A stretch of 64,000 bases of DNA from Ralstonia sp. RRA (GCF_037023145.1 NZ_CP146092.1:1-64000), one strand, 5' to 3'. Counted from the stretch's first letter, positions 30,813 to 40,540 are shown. Made by a program: numbers and translations. The notes: generated by a model from the letters alone, not told the origin.

Positions 30813-33524
30813 TTATTGAATGCGGTACTTGAACTCGCCGCTCTTGCCGACGCCCACCTTGATCTTCTCAACGCTGCCACCTTCGGCCATGCGCGTGAGC
30901 ACCGATTCGGCAATCTCGGGCAATAGCGTGCCGTTGAGGATGTGGTCGACTGCGCGGGCGCCGGCATCCACCTCGGTGCAGCGTGCGAGCACGGATTCCA
31001 CCAGCGCGTTGTCCCACTGGAACGTGGCCTTGTGGTTGACGGCCACGCGATCGCGAATGCGGCCCAGCTTGAGCGTGATGATCTCGGCCAGCACGTCGTC
31101 AGAGATCGGGTAGTACGGCACCACCTTCATGCGGCCGAGGAACGCCGGCTTGAACGCCTTGTAGAGCGTCGGGCGCAGCTGTTCGGCCAGCGCATCGGCG
31201 TCCGGCAGTTCTTCGGCCGCCTTGTTCAGGCACGCCTGCATGATGTTCGACGACCCGACGTTGGACGTCAGGATGATGATGGTGTTGCGGAAGTCGATCG
31301 GGCGGCCTTCGGCGTCGTCCATCTCGCCCTTGTCGAACACCTGGAAGAACATCTCCAACACATCGGGGTGGGCCTTCTCCACTTCATCCAGCAGCACCAC
31401 GCTGTACGGGTTGCGGCGCACGGACTCGGTCAGCACACCGCCCTCGCCGTAGCCAACGTAGCCCGGGGGCGAGCCCTTGAGGCCCGACACGCTATGTGCC
31501 TCCTGGTACTCGCTCATGTTGATGGTGATGAGCTTGCGCTCGCCACCGTAGAGGATGTCGGCCAGCGCCAGCGCCGTTTCGGTCTTGCCCACACCTGACG
31601 GGCCGGCAAAGAGGAACACGCCGCGCGGCTTGTTCGGGTCTTCCAGGTTGGCGGTGGCGGTGCGCACGCGCTGTGCGATGGCATCCAGCGCGTGGTTCTG
31701 ACCGATCACGCGGGCGGCCAGCAACGGCTTGAGGTTCAACACCGTGCGCAGTTCGTCCTTGACCATGCGGCCGAGCGGAATGCCGGTCCACGCGGAGACG
31801 ATTTCCGACACCACGTGGCCATCCACTTGCAGCGGCACCATCGGGGTTTCGCCTTGCAGTGCGCGCAGCTCGGCCAGTAGCTTGGCCAGTTCGTCCGGCT
31901 CATCGGCGGTGCGGGCGCGCTTGGGCATCGACACCACGTTGCTGTTGGCTGCCACGGGCAGCGCGTCTTCCTCTCCGGCTTGTGTGGTGCCGCTTTCGCG
32001 CGCTTCGCGCAGGGCCTGGATGCGGGCGACGAGTTCGCGCTCCTTGGCGAGGCGTTCGGTGTTCTGGGCAACGCGCTGCTCCAACTCCACGCGCTGCGCA
32101 TTCAGGGCTTCCAGGCGCGCATCGTGTTCTGCGCCGGCGCTTTGCTCGCGCTCCAGTGCATTGATCTCGCCTTGCAGGCGCTCAAGCGTCTTCTGATCGT
32201 CTTCAATGGCGCCGGGCGTGGCGCTTTGGCCCAACGCCACCTTGGCGCAAGCGGTATCCAGCACGCTGACGGCCTTGTCCGGCAGTTGACGCCCGCTGAT
32301 ATAGCGATGCGACAAGCGCACCGCCTCGGTAATCGCTTCATCCAGCACCCGCACGCCAAAGTGGCGCTCCATCAGCGGCGCCATACCACGCAGCATGGAA
32401 GCCGCCAGCGGCTCGCTCGGTTCTTCCACCTTGACGACCTGGAAGCGGCGGGCCAGCGCGGCGTCCTTCTCGAAGTACTTTTTGTATTCGCTCCACGTGG
32501 TAGCGGCGATAGTGCGCAGTTCGCCGCGCGCCAGCGCCGGCTTGAGCAGATTGGCCGCATCGTTCTGGCCAGCCTGGCCACCTGCGCCGATGATGGTGTG
32601 CGCCTCGTCGATGAACAGGATGATCGGCTTCGGGCTCTTCTTCACCTCGTCGATCACGTTCTTCAGGCGGTTCTCGAACTCGCCCTTCACGCTGGCACCC
32701 GCTTGCAGCAAACCCATGTCGAGGGTGCGCAGTGTCACGCCTTGCAGCGGCGGCGGTACGTCGTTGGCGGCCACGCGCAGGGCCAAACCCTCCACCACGG
32801 CGGTCTTGCCCACGCCGGCCTCGCCGGTCAGGATCGGGTTGTTCTGGCGGCGGCGCATCAGGATGTCGATCACCTGGCGGATCTCGGCATCGCGACCGAT
32901 CACCGGGTCGATGCGGCCTTCGCGTGCGGACTGCGTCAGGTCCACCGTGAACTGGTCCAGTGCCGGCGTGGACGACAGCGCTGCGGCGGGCTTGCCGCCA
33001 TCTTCGGCCTGAGCGGTTGCATCGTCGGCAATATCGACGGCCTGCTCCTGCTCGTCCGAACCGGCGGTCATGCGCTCGAAATCGTGCTTGAGGCGGTCGA
33101 CCTCGAACTTGGCAAACAAGCGCGAGCCGCGCTCCGCCAGGGCAGACAGGCTCGGCTCCGTCAGCAAGGCCAGCAGCAGATGGCCTGAGCGGATGCGCGT
33201 GATTTGGGAATCCAACGAGGCGATCAGCCAACCGTGCTCGAACAGCTTCGGCAGATACGGCGAGAACGCGGGCGTGCGCGTGTTGCCCTTCTGGAAGCGG
33301 CCAATCTCTGCTTCCAGATCACGCTGCAGCGCTGCCAGGTCAATGCCGCTGGCGCGCGCGGCAACGGCGAAATCGCTGCGGCGGTTTTCCAGCAGTGCCA
33401 GGAACAGGTGTTCAAGGTCGACCTCGTAGTTGCCTTGCGCCATACACAGCGAGGCGGCGCGCTCTGCAGCCTGCCGGCTGGTCGCGTTCAGCTTGGCGAT
33501 CAGGGTCTTGAGTGGGATGGCCAT
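30813..33524 (-). CDS. tssH: TssH/ClpV, AAA+ ATPase recycling the contracted sheath
   Basis: A 903-residue double-AAA+ protein of the Clp/Hsp100 class. The N-domain (1-160) binds sheath protein. Walker A of AAA-1 is GEAGVGKTA at about residue 236 and of AAA-2 GPSGVGKTE at about 643, with Walker B FIDEAHTIIGAG and VVLLDEVEKAHPDV. A coiled-coil middle domain (about 425-520) separates them. The length and middle domain match ClpV, not ClpB. It disassembles contracted TssB/TssC sheath with ATP. It follows tssG in the minus-strand operon and precedes vgrG2. Confidence 0.96.
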   Translation of the reverse strand: MAIPLKTLIAKLNATSRQAAERAASLCMAQGNYEVDLEHLFLALLENRRSDFAVAARASGIDLAALQRDLEAEIGRFQKGNTRTPAFSPYLPKLFEHGWLIASLDSQITRIRSGHLLLALLTEPSLSALAERGSRLFAKFEVDRLKHDFERMTAGSDEQEQAVDIADDATAQAEDGGKPAAALSSTPALDQFTVDLTQSAREGRIDPVIGRDAEIRQVIDILMRRRQNNPILTGEAGVGKTAVVEGLALRVAANDVPPPLQGVTLRTLDMGLLQAGASVKGEFENRLKNVIDEVKKSPKPIILFIDEAHTIIGAGGQAGQNDAANLLKPALARGELRTIAATTWSEYKKYFEKDAALARRFQVVKVEEPSEPLAASMLRGMAPLMERHFGVRVLDEAITEAVRLSHRYISGRQLPDKAVSVLDTACAKVALGQSATPGAIEDDQKTLERLQGEINALEREQSAGAEHDARLEALNAQRVELEQRVAQNTERLAKERELVARIQALREARESGTTQAGEEDALPVAANSNVVSMPKRARTADEPDELAKLLAELRALQGETPMVPLQVDGHVVSEIVSAWTGIPLGRMVKDELRTVLNLKPLLAARVIGQNHALDAIAQRVRTATANLEDPNKPRGVFLFAGPSGVGKTETALALADILYGGERKLITINMSEYQEAHSVSGLKGSPPGYVGYGEGGVLTESVRRNPYSVVLLDEVEKAHPDVLEMFFQVFDKGEMDDAEGRPIDFRNTIIILTSNVGSSNIMQACLNKAAEELPDADALAEQLRPTLYKAFKPAFLGRMKVVPYYPISDDVLAEIITLKLGRIRDRVAVNHKATFQWDNALVESVLARCTEVDAGARAVDHILNGTLLPEIAESVLTRMAEGGSVEKIKVGVGKSGEFKYRIQ

Positions 33525-33569
33525 GGCGGCAGGGCTCCGAAGGATCGAAAAAGGTGTCGGTGATTGGTG

Positions 33570-34661
33570 TCAGTGCAGCGGCGCGAGTGTGTAGCGCGCA
33601 TCGCTGCGGTCTTGCTGCGCGGGGCGCGAGCACAGGAAGGTGTCCCACCCGATCCTGCCGCTGTCTTCTGAGCCCAACGTGCAGCCAGTCACGTCCTGCT
33701 GGCGCAGGATCAGCTTGATTTCAAATTCGAGCGTGGTGCCGCACAGGATGGTCAACATCTTGCGCAGCGCCAGTGCGCCCGGCGCGCCGGGCAGGAAGTT
33801 GCGGTACTGCGCCCGCTTGAGCGGGCCGACCCACAGGCGCACCCGCAGATCGCGCTGCCAGACGCGGGCACCGGCCAGAGCAGTTGCGCCCAGCACATTG
33901 CTCGTGCTGCCAAGCCGCGTGTACTGCGATGCGGGCACGTGATACCAGCTACCCACAAATTGCTCCACACGCACCGGCGCCTGGAAGTAGTCGGCCAGCA
34001 CGCGCTGCAGATACGCGGCAGACACGGGGCGGTGGCGCACCGCAGTGGCATAGCCGGCCAGTGCTTCGTCGTGGATGGCGCCGGGTGTGCCAGTCAGATC
34101 ACTGCGCAGCGTCTTGTCCGCCGCGCCCGCCAATGACAGCAGCAGCGGCAGGTAGTGTTTGCTGTTGTCGACTTCGTACTGGAACGGCAGCCGGTACTTC
34201 TTCCACGCGAGGTAGAACAACGCCGTTGCGCGGTTCGAGAAGATGTCAAAGAACGCGCGGGCTGCACGGTCGCGCCAGACCGATTCGCGCTCGGCAACGA
34301 TCTCGGTGTAGCGCAGCGGCAAGGCGCCCTGTCCACCGAGCATGCCGAAGAACGAGGGCGTAATGGCGAGGTTGTCGAGCGCGCCCTCTTCCAGCGCGGC
34401 GATGAAGGCCTCGTCGGTTTCCAGCATGTCGGGCGTCAGGCTTTCGGCCTCGATCCCCTGCAACTCGCTGGGCGGAAACGACAGCGACAGCGTATTGCGA
34501 AAGCTCACCCGCGTGGCAAGCGCGTGCTCGGACGAGGTGCTGCCACGGCGCGCGAAGAGCTGCTCCAGCAACCGCACGGCCTGGAAGAACTGATACCGGT
34601 GCGGCTGCTTGAGCAGCCGGCGGATCACACCAGGATCGATTCGCCGCTGCGGGGTGCGCAT
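33570..34661 (-). CDS. tssG: TssG baseplate protein (ImpH/VasB)
   Basis: A 363-residue baseplate wedge protein. Signatures include the N-terminal HRYQFFQAVRLLEQL, SFPPSELQGIE, PSFFGMLGGQGALPLRYTEI, AARAFFDIFSNRATALFYLAWKKYR and VGSWYHVPASQYTRLG. TssG forms the baseplate wedge with TssF, TssE and TssK. Its start overlaps the 3' end of tssF by 37 bp, which indicates coupling. Full length with no interruption. Confidence 0.95.
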   Translation of the reverse strand: MRTPQRRIDPGVIRRLLKQPHRYQFFQAVRLLEQLFARRGSTSSEHALATRVSFRNTLSLSFPPSELQGIEAESLTPDMLETDEAFIAALEEGALDNLAITPSFFGMLGGQGALPLRYTEIVAERESVWRDRAARAFFDIFSNRATALFYLAWKKYRLPFQYEVDNSKHYLPLLLSLAGAADKTLRSDLTGTPGAIHDEALAGYATAVRHRPVSAAYLQRVLADYFQAPVRVEQFVGSWYHVPASQYTRLGSTSNVLGATALAGARVWQRDLRVRLWVGPLKRAQYRNFLPGAPGALALRKMLTILCGTTLEFEIKLILRQQDVTGCTLGSEDSGRIGWDTFLCSRPAQQDRSDARYTLAPLH

Positions 34662-36475
34662 TTGACCAGTTCCTTGCCGCTGCGGCGCGATACCGCAATC
34701 AGCTGTACAAAGCTGTTCATGTGGACGTACAGGCCGAAGAAGTGGTCCAGCACGCGAATGAAGCGGTGCAGGCCCGTGCCCACAAAGGCGTCTTCATCCA
34801 GCGTGAGACGAATTTCCAGGCCGCGTACAAAGGTGGCGAACGGCTTGCCGGCCAGCCACTGCGTCGCCGGCTGGTAGTCCAGGCCGACGATGCCTTCGAT
34901 CTGCCGCGCGGAGATCGCACTGCGCGGCAAGTCATGCAAGCGCAGCATCTCTTTCAGAGTCGGCAACCCGTTCTGCACGAGCGAAAGGTGGTTCAACGCC
35001 AGCAGCGAGATCAACCGCCACTGCGCCGCACGCCCGCCGCCAAACCGCATGGAAGGCGTCGGCTTGCGCAGGAAGATGATGTTGCGGGCAATCGAGCTGC
35101 CCTCCATCGACAGGTCACCATCGGGCTGACCAAATGCCAGCGTGGCTGGCAGATCGCGATTGGTGCAGGTGACCGACAGGCTCAGCGTATCGGTCTGCGG
35201 GCTGGCCGGGTCGAACTGCGTGTCAACGATCGAGATCTCGGTCTCGAAACCGGGGCTGCGCTGGGCGACCATCTCGTTGCGGCGGGCCAGCCAGTAGTGG
35301 CCGGCGCGGCCCGGCTCTTCGCCGTGGTGTAGCGAGTAGAAGGGGCGGAATTCCGTCACCTGCTCGTTCGCGGTCGTCTCGCGCACCAGCTGGACTTTGT
35401 CGATCGAGTAGATATCGAAGCCGTGCGCGCGGCGGCTGTCGGCCACCACCGGATACGCGCTGGCCGTATGTTCAATGCGGATCGGGTCCGCCTTCTGCTG
35501 GAACAGGTTGACCACCGGCGTGCAGTGCAGACGTAGGTGTTCCGCTTGCAGATTCTCGAGCAGGCGCGCGGCGTGGGAATCGCTGCGTACGTCTTTCAGC
35601 ACGAGGTGCAACACCAGCTTGCGCACCGGCACACCTGGCGTCAGGCCGCGCCGCAGCGCTGCCAGGTCAATGTCGAAGAAGTTGAACTTCTCCGAGAAGC
35701 TGAAGTGCTCGGTCAGCAATCGATAGGCCGGGTGCGAGCGTGCCGGGCAATCGATCAGGGATTCGTCTTCGGTAAAGCCGACTTCCAGCAGCGGCACGCC
35801 CATCAGGCGCTTCCACACGCCGGGGCGCTCACCTTCTACGTAGGCAGCGGCGGTATGCAAGAACAACGCATCGCCCAGGGCTGCGACGAACGACGGTTCG
35901 CCATCCATGTACACGCGCAGCTTGTCCAACGCCAGCGACTCGAAGCCACCGCGCTCGCCAACGTGCTCCAGCGTGATGGCAATGGAACCGGTTGCGCCCT
36001 TGGGCAATTGCACGGCGGCCGGCGCAGACACGGCACGCTCAAAGGTGGCCGAAGCCACACGCACGGGCGCGAAGGTCACGTCGTACGCCGTGCGAAAGCG
36101 GCATTCCACCTTGCGCACGATGCGCGTGGTCAGGAAGGTACCGCGCGGAATGGTGACTGGCGCACTCAGTTGCGCAGCCACGCCACGCACATCGAAATGC
36201 GCCACCGAGCACGAGGGAAACGGGCGCAGGTAGTGGGGGTACAGAACCTCCAGCAGCGCTTCGGTAAATTCGGGGTAGTCGTCGTCGAGCTTCTTGCTGA
36301 CGCGTGCGGTCAGGAACGCGAACGATTCGATCATTCGCTCGACGTGCGGATCATCGCAGCCGTCGCCGGACATGGCGAGCCGGCCGGCGATCTTCGGATA
36401 CCGCTCGGCGAAGTCGCGCGAGTACCGGCGCAGGAAGGCCAGTTCTCGTTCGTAGTAAGGCAGCAGCTCTTCCAT
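34625..36475 (-). CDS. tssF: TssF baseplate protein (ImpG/VasA)
   Basis: A 616-residue protein starting MEELLPYYERELAFLRRYSRDF, the canonical opening of TssF, followed by DPHVERMIESFAFLTARV. PHYLRPFPSCSVAHF and FNFFDIDLAALRRGLTPG are further family blocks. It forms a 2:1 wedge with TssG in the baseplate. It overlaps tssG by 37 bp and follows tssE after a 64-bp gap. Confidence 0.96.
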   Translation of the reverse strand: MEELLPYYERELAFLRRYSRDFAERYPKIAGRLAMSGDGCDDPHVERMIESFAFLTARVSKKLDDDYPEFTEALLEVLYPHYLRPFPSCSVAHFDVRGVAAQLSAPVTIPRGTFLTTRIVRKVECRFRTAYDVTFAPVRVASATFERAVSAPAAVQLPKGATGSIAITLEHVGERGGFESLALDKLRVYMDGEPSFVAALGDALFLHTAAAYVEGERPGVWKRLMGVPLLEVGFTEDESLIDCPARSHPAYRLLTEHFSFSEKFNFFDIDLAALRRGLTPGVPVRKLVLHLVLKDVRSDSHAARLLENLQAEHLRLHCTPVVNLFQQKADPIRIEHTASAYPVVADSRRAHGFDIYSIDKVQLVRETTANEQVTEFRPFYSLHHGEEPGRAGHYWLARRNEMVAQRSPGFETEISIVDTQFDPASPQTDTLSLSVTCTNRDLPATLAFGQPDGDLSMEGSSIARNIIFLRKPTPSMRFGGGRAAQWRLISLLALNHLSLVQNGLPTLKEMLRLHDLPRSAISARQIEGIVGLDYQPATQWLAGKPFATFVRGLEIRLTLDEDAFVGTGLHRFIRVLDHFFGLYVHMNSFVQLIAVSRRSGKELVKCAPRSGESILV

Positions 36476-36539
36476 CTTCCTTGCGGTCCGGTACAGGTCC
36501 TGAGGCCGTCAATCGGTGCACTCAGGCCCGAAGGCAATC

Positions 36540-37013
36540 TCAGCCGCGTCCGCGTGAAACGGAGTAGCGCAGCGTGGACGGTTGAAGCGTGGCGTCAAAA
36601 CTCACCGGCTCACGCGCTGGCCCAACCAGCAGCACTGCACTGATGCCGAAGCACAGCGCGTTGGTCGCCCGCTCGTTGATCTCCAGCGACACGTTCACAT
36701 GCTGCAGGCGCGGTTCATGGCGTTCGATCGCCTTGGTGAGCGACTGGCAGATGTAATTGCGGTCGTAGAAGCTGGCGAGGCTCAGGCCGGCAAAATCGTT
36801 GAGCCCATAGGTGAGCAGCGACCGCTTGCACTCAGGCAAGCCATGCAAGTCATCCTCCTCAAACACGATGCGCGTGTTGAGCAGGGATTCAATGTCGCGT
36901 GCGACCGTGCTCTTGAGTTCTTCCAGCGAGAGCTGACGCAATGCCGTGGGCATGGGCGCGTGGGGCTCGTCGTCGAAGAGCTTGTCGAGCAGGCTGGGTT
37001 CGAAGCCTTTCAT
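36540..37013 (-). CDS. tssE: TssE, gp25-like baseplate protein
   Basis: A 157-residue protein with the gp25/lysozyme-like fold of phage wedge proteins: LFDDEPHAP at the front, SVARDIESLLNTRI, LTYGLNDFAGLS and AIERHEPRLQHVNVSLE, where the EPR motif is the hallmark of TssE. It joins the baseplate to the sheath. It is separated from hcp by an 81-bp spacer holding a strong hairpin. Confidence 0.95.
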   Translation of the reverse strand: MKGFEPSLLDKLFDDEPHAPMPTALRQLSLEELKSTVARDIESLLNTRIVFEEDDLHGLPECKRSLLTYGLNDFAGLSLASFYDRNYICQSLTKAIERHEPRLQHVNVSLEINERATNALCFGISAVLLVGPAREPVSFDATLQPSTLRYSVSRGRG

Positions 37014-37034
37014 ACCGCTCTAGCCAGTGCCAAT

Positions 37035-37068
37035 GCAAGACGCCGCAGCGTACGGCTGCGGCGCTTGC
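37035..37068 (-). promoter_or_regulatory. hairpin between hcp and tssE
   Basis: GCAAG, a single A, then CGCCGCAGC, the loop GTACG, then GCTGCGGCG and CTTGC: a stem of 14 base pairs with one bulged base. On the transcribed strand no U-run follows, so it is not a classical intrinsic terminator. Lying just after the hcp stop it could stabilise the 3' end of hcp mRNA or attenuate transcription into tssE, which would fit the far greater amount of Hcp needed. Confidence 0.7.
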
Positions 37069-37094
37069 AATCAGAACGCCAAACGTTAAAACGT

Positions 37095-37598
37095 TTAGAC
37101 CGAGTACGTCTTGTCGTTCTTCGTGAGGCTCCAGGCGCCTTGCGAGTTGCCGCCCTGGCCGCCAGCGCCCTTCTGCTGCGTGTACTTCCACTGCACAGCG
37201 GCGTAACGCAGGCTGAAGGTGTCGCTCGGGATGCCCTGAGCCACCACTTGCGAATCGACTTCGCTCAGGATGGCGTTCTTCAGCTTCACTTCGAGGTACT
37301 TCACGCGGTTGCCTTCGCCGTCTGCGCGGAAGAATTCGATCGTGACTTCACCAAAGGTGGTGCCGCCCGAAGCGTGTTGGTACAGCAGCGGGCTGACCAC
37401 GTCCAGATCCTTCGAGAACACCATGTCGCGGTGCTCGCAGCGCTCGGCGGTGTGGCCGCCGGCGGTCGAAGCCGTGGCCGAACGCGGCTGCACGATGGCT
37501 TGCGACCAGCTGTTGATCTCGATCCAATCCTTGTGATCCTTGTCTTGCGACTCCCCCTTGATTGCCGGGCTGTCGAACTTGACGTAGATATCCTTCAT
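37095..37598 (-). CDS. hcp: Hcp (TssD), inner-tube protein
   Basis: A 167-residue Hcp of the common T6SS type: MKDIYVKFDSPAIKGESQD, then EINSWSQAI, AERCEHRDMVFSKDLDVVSP and GEVTIEFFRADGEGNRV. It forms stacked hexameric rings that make the expelled tube and can carry small cargo in the lumen. It is preceded by a 109-bp spacer after tssC that may hold its own promoter, and followed by the hairpin at 37035-37068. There is no C-terminal toxin extension. Confidence 0.96.
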   Translation of the reverse strand: MKDIYVKFDSPAIKGESQDKDHKDWIEINSWSQAIVQPRSATASTAGGHTAERCEHRDMVFSKDLDVVSPLLYQHASGGTTFGEVTIEFFRADGEGNRVKYLEVKLKNAILSEVDSQVVAQGIPSDTFSLRYAAVQWKYTQQKGAGGQGGNSQGAWSLTKNDKTYSV

Positions 37599-37707
37599 AC
37601 AGAGACCCTCTTCAATAGATAGGTTGTTGGTACTGCAATATGTAACGAGCGCAACGCGTGGTTAGGCCCGAACATTCCCCCCCGGGGAGAGTCCGGTCAG
37701 GAATGAC

Positions 37708-39192
37708 TTACGCGTTGGTAGGCTTGGGCAGGTCAGCCACCAATCGCAGCGAGATCGAGAGTTCGTCCAACTGGAAGTGCGGACGCAGGAACGCCACCGA
37801 GCGGTACGTACCCGGCTTGCCCGGCACTTCCGACACCTGGATCGACGCCTCACGCAGCGGGAATTGCGCCTTCTGTTCTTGCGTGGCGTTGTCGTCCAGC
37901 AGCACGTACTGCGAGATCCAGCGGTTGAGGAACGTCTCGACGTTCTTGGCCGACGCGAAGCTGCCGATCTTGTCGCGCATCATCGCCTTCAGGTAGTGCG
38001 CCACGCGCGATACCGAGAAGATGTACTGCAGCTGCGCCGACAGCACGGCGTTGGCGTTGGCGCTATCCGTGTCGTACTTCTTCGGACGCTGCACTGACTG
38101 CGCTGCAAAGAACGCGGCGTAGTCGGAGTTTTTGCAGTGGACCAGCGGAATGAAGCCGAGGTCGCTCAGCTCCTTCTCGCGGCGGTCAGTGATGGCGATT
38201 TCGGTTGGGCACTTGAGCGCGACTTCGCCGTCGTCGGTCTTGAAGGTATGCGTCGGCAGGTCTTCGACCAGGCCACCGCCTTCCACACCGCGAATGGCTG
38301 CGCACCAGCCGAAGTCTTCAAACGCGGCCGTCAGGCGTGCGCCGAAGGCCCAGGCGGCGTTGCACCACAGGTACTTGCTGTGGTCGGTGCCGTCCACGTC
38401 TTCGACAAAGTTGAAGCCTTCAACGGTGGTGCCGTCCTTCGGGTTGTACGGCAGACGGCCCAGGAAGCGCGGCAAGGTCAAGCCAACGTAGCGCGAATCC
38501 TCCGACTCGCGGAAGGACTTCCACTTGGCGTATTCCACCGTGTCGAACACCTTGGCCAGGTCGCGCGGCTTGCCTAGGTCGGCAAACGACTCAAGCCCCA
38601 GCAGCTCAGGCGACGACGAAGCGATGAACGGTGCGTGCGCGGCGGCGGCCACGTGCGCCATCTGCTCGATGAAGTACATGTCCTCAGGCTGACGCGTCAC
38701 CTCAAAGTCGCCGATCATCGCGCCAAACGGTGCGCCGCCGAACGTGCCGAACTCTTCTTCGTACACCTTCTTGAACAGCGCGCTCTGGTCAAACTCGATG
38801 GCCGTCTTGAAGTCCTTCACGAGATCGCGCTTGGTCGCGTTGAGCGCCTTGATCTTGATCGTCGTGCCGGTCTGCGTTTCCTTGACTAGGTAGTTCAACC
38901 CGCGCCAGGTGGATTCCAGCTTCTGGAATTCCGGCGCGTGCATGACCGCACTCAGTTGCTGCGAGATCAAACGGTCCAACTCGGCCACACGGGCATCGAT
39001 CGTGGCAGACAGGTTGTCGGACACCACCACGGTGCCGTTGAGCACCTGGCTGGCCAGCTCACCGATGATGTCCTTGGCGCGCTCGCGCTCGGAATCCGAT
39101 TTGGCAACGCGGCTTTGCTCGACGATGCTGTCAAGCAGGCTGACCTCCTCCGCAACCGAGGCGCCCTGCGCAGCGGATTGGTTCTCAAGCAT
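37708..39192 (-). CDS. tssC: TssC, large sheath subunit (VipB)
   Basis: A 494-residue sheath protein with the family blocks KLESTWRGLNYLVKETQTG, FGTFGGAPFGAMIGDFEV, LPRFLGRLPYNP and the C-terminal RVAHYLKAMMRDKIGSF. With TssB it builds the contractile sheath. It overlaps tssB by 8 bp, so the two are probably translated in step. No deviation from the usual length. Confidence 0.97.
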   Translation of the reverse strand: MLENQSAAQGASVAEEVSLLDSIVEQSRVAKSDSERERAKDIIGELASQVLNGTVVVSDNLSATIDARVAELDRLISQQLSAVMHAPEFQKLESTWRGLNYLVKETQTGTTIKIKALNATKRDLVKDFKTAIEFDQSALFKKVYEEEFGTFGGAPFGAMIGDFEVTRQPEDMYFIEQMAHVAAAAHAPFIASSSPELLGLESFADLGKPRDLAKVFDTVEYAKWKSFRESEDSRYVGLTLPRFLGRLPYNPKDGTTVEGFNFVEDVDGTDHSKYLWCNAAWAFGARLTAAFEDFGWCAAIRGVEGGGLVEDLPTHTFKTDDGEVALKCPTEIAITDRREKELSDLGFIPLVHCKNSDYAAFFAAQSVQRPKKYDTDSANANAVLSAQLQYIFSVSRVAHYLKAMMRDKIGSFASAKNVETFLNRWISQYVLLDDNATQEQKAQFPLREASIQVSEVPGKPGTYRSVAFLRPHFQLDELSISLRLVADLPKPTNA

Positions 39193-39700
39193 CCTCGCCC
39201 CCGTTTGTCTTGGCGCCGAGCTTCTTCGCGTTTTCGGTGTTCTTCAGCACGTCAGCCAGCAGGTCTTCCAGCTTGTCGTTACCGGCCATCTTGTTGCGCA
39301 GGTCGGCCAGCTTGGAACGCGCCTCCAGCAGCTGGCGCAGCGGCTCAACCTGCTGCACCACCGCCTCGGGGCTGAAGTCTTCAATCGAGCGGAATGTCAG
39401 GTCGACGCCAAAGCGGCCACCCTCTTCCGTCAGCGTGTTGGGTACCTGGTAGGCCGCGCGCGGTGCGACGCCCGACATCACGTCGTCAAAGTTGTCGCGG
39501 TCGATGTTGACGAACTTGCGATCGCGCAGCTTGGGTTGCGGCACTTCCGACTGGCCCGACAGGTCAGCCACCACGCCCACGACGAACGGCAGTTCCTTCT
39601 GCTCGATCGCGTCGCCGATCTCGACGTCATACGTCAGTTGCACGCGCGGCGGGCGCACCTTCTGCAGACGCTTCTGCACACTTTCTTTCTTGGCCATCAC
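39185..39700 (-). CDS. tssB: TssB, small sheath subunit (VipA)
   Basis: A 171-residue protein opening MAKKESVQKRLQKVRPPRVQLTYDVE (start at the second Met is preferred by family practice, one codon in). It contains KELPFVVGVVADLSG and LRDRKFVNIDRDNFDDVM, the signature of the TssB/VipA family, and a C-terminal helix (LEARSKLADLRNKMAGNDKLE). It interlocks with TssC. Confidence 0.97.
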   Translation of the reverse strand: MMAKKESVQKRLQKVRPPRVQLTYDVEIGDAIEQKELPFVVGVVADLSGQSEVPQPKLRDRKFVNIDRDNFDDVMSGVAPRAAYQVPNTLTEEGGRFGVDLTFRSIEDFSPEAVVQQVEPLRQLLEARSKLADLRNKMAGNDKLEDLLADVLKNTENAKKLGAKTNGGEDA

Positions 39701-39741
39701 GTTCCTCCTGGGGAATGCGGAAGCGGGAACCGGTGCAGCGC

Positions 39742-40371
39742 TTAGCGCAGCGCGCCAAACGGATCAGCACTGCCGCTGGCGCCACCCGTGGCTGCCGGAG
39801 CGGCTGTGCCACCATGGTTGGCAGCCTCGGTTGCGGCGGGCGCTGCACGCTTGACGACGCGAGTCGGGCGGCGCACCGGCTGCTTGGCGGTTTGCTCACC
39901 CGGGAACAGGACCTGCTCGCCCAGCGTGTCACGCAGCATCTTGGCCAGCACTTGCGCGTCGGTCTTGACGTCGCCAGCCAGTGCGCTGTCAGCACGCAAC
40001 TCTTGCAGCGAGCGACGCGCCACACGCAGGCCGCTCACTGCCAGGATGCTCTTGGCCTGGCGGTCGCTGCCATCACGCTGCAGTGCTTCTTCAGCAGCCA
40101 AGATGGCCTGTGGATACTTTTCCGAACCGAACTGGATCTGGGCGATGCGCACCCACGGTTCGTCACGGGTCGGGTTGACCTTGGCGATCTGCTGATACAG
40201 GTCGATGGCCTTGTCTTGCTGGCCACCCTTAGCGGCGGCTTCCGCCTCCGACATGCTCTGCTTGAATGCCTCGTCCGTCTGGGGGCCTGGGTTGCTTGTG
40301 GCACAACCGGTGATCAAGGCAGCGGCACCAGCCAGCAGGATAAGGGAACGGAGAACGCGGGAAATAGACAT
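39742..40371 (-). CDS. TPR-containing T6SS lipoprotein
   Basis: A 209-residue lipoprotein. Start taken at ATG 40371 so that the signal peptide begins MSISRVLRSLILLAG; the lipobox is ITGC (Cys23). The mature part has two to three tetratricopeptide-like helical pairs (KGGQQDKAIDLYQQIAKVNP, KYPQAILAAEEALQRD) and a Lys/Ala/Gly-rich tail ending DPFGALR. It is the first gene of the tssBCDEFGH operon. Burkholderia T6SS clusters have a similar lipoprotein at this place (named TagM there, as I recall, which I cannot verify). It may help the membrane complex at the outer membrane. Confidence 0.8.
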   Translation of the reverse strand: MSISRVLRSLILLAGAAALITGCATSNPGPQTDEAFKQSMSEAEAAAKGGQQDKAIDLYQQIAKVNPTRDEPWVRIAQIQFGSEKYPQAILAAEEALQRDGSDRQAKSILAVSGLRVARRSLQELRADSALAGDVKTDAQVLAKMLRDTLGEQVLFPGEQTAKQPVRRPTRVVKRAAPAATEAANHGGTAAPAATGGASGSADPFGALR

Positions 40372-40520
40372 GGATTTGGCCACGGCGAGACTCTTCAAAA
40401 GTTCAAAGCGGTGCGTCGACACCCAATCATATTCGCCGGAATTGGCGAGTTAAATGTTGGTCTCGACTGGCGCGAAATAGTACACTCCGCTCGTTGAAGT
40501 TGACAACCAAAAATGGATCA

Positions 40521-40540
40521 TTAAGGAACGGAAACATTTC
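40521..40540 (+). repeat. T6SS control-region repeat, copy 1
   Basis: TTAAGGAACGGAAACATTTC; two to three mismatches to copies 2 and 3. The last ten bases, GAAACATTTC, form a short inverted repeat (GAAA/TTTC). Confidence 0.75.

Noticed and set aside
29392..30819. Plus-strand frame of 475 codons opposite vgrG2
   Set aside because: Antisense of a conserved VgrG; no motif.
37599..37707. Intrinsic terminator between tssC and hcp
   Set aside because: A CCCC/GGGG run exists but no loop of reasonable size nor a U-run follows on the transcribed strand.
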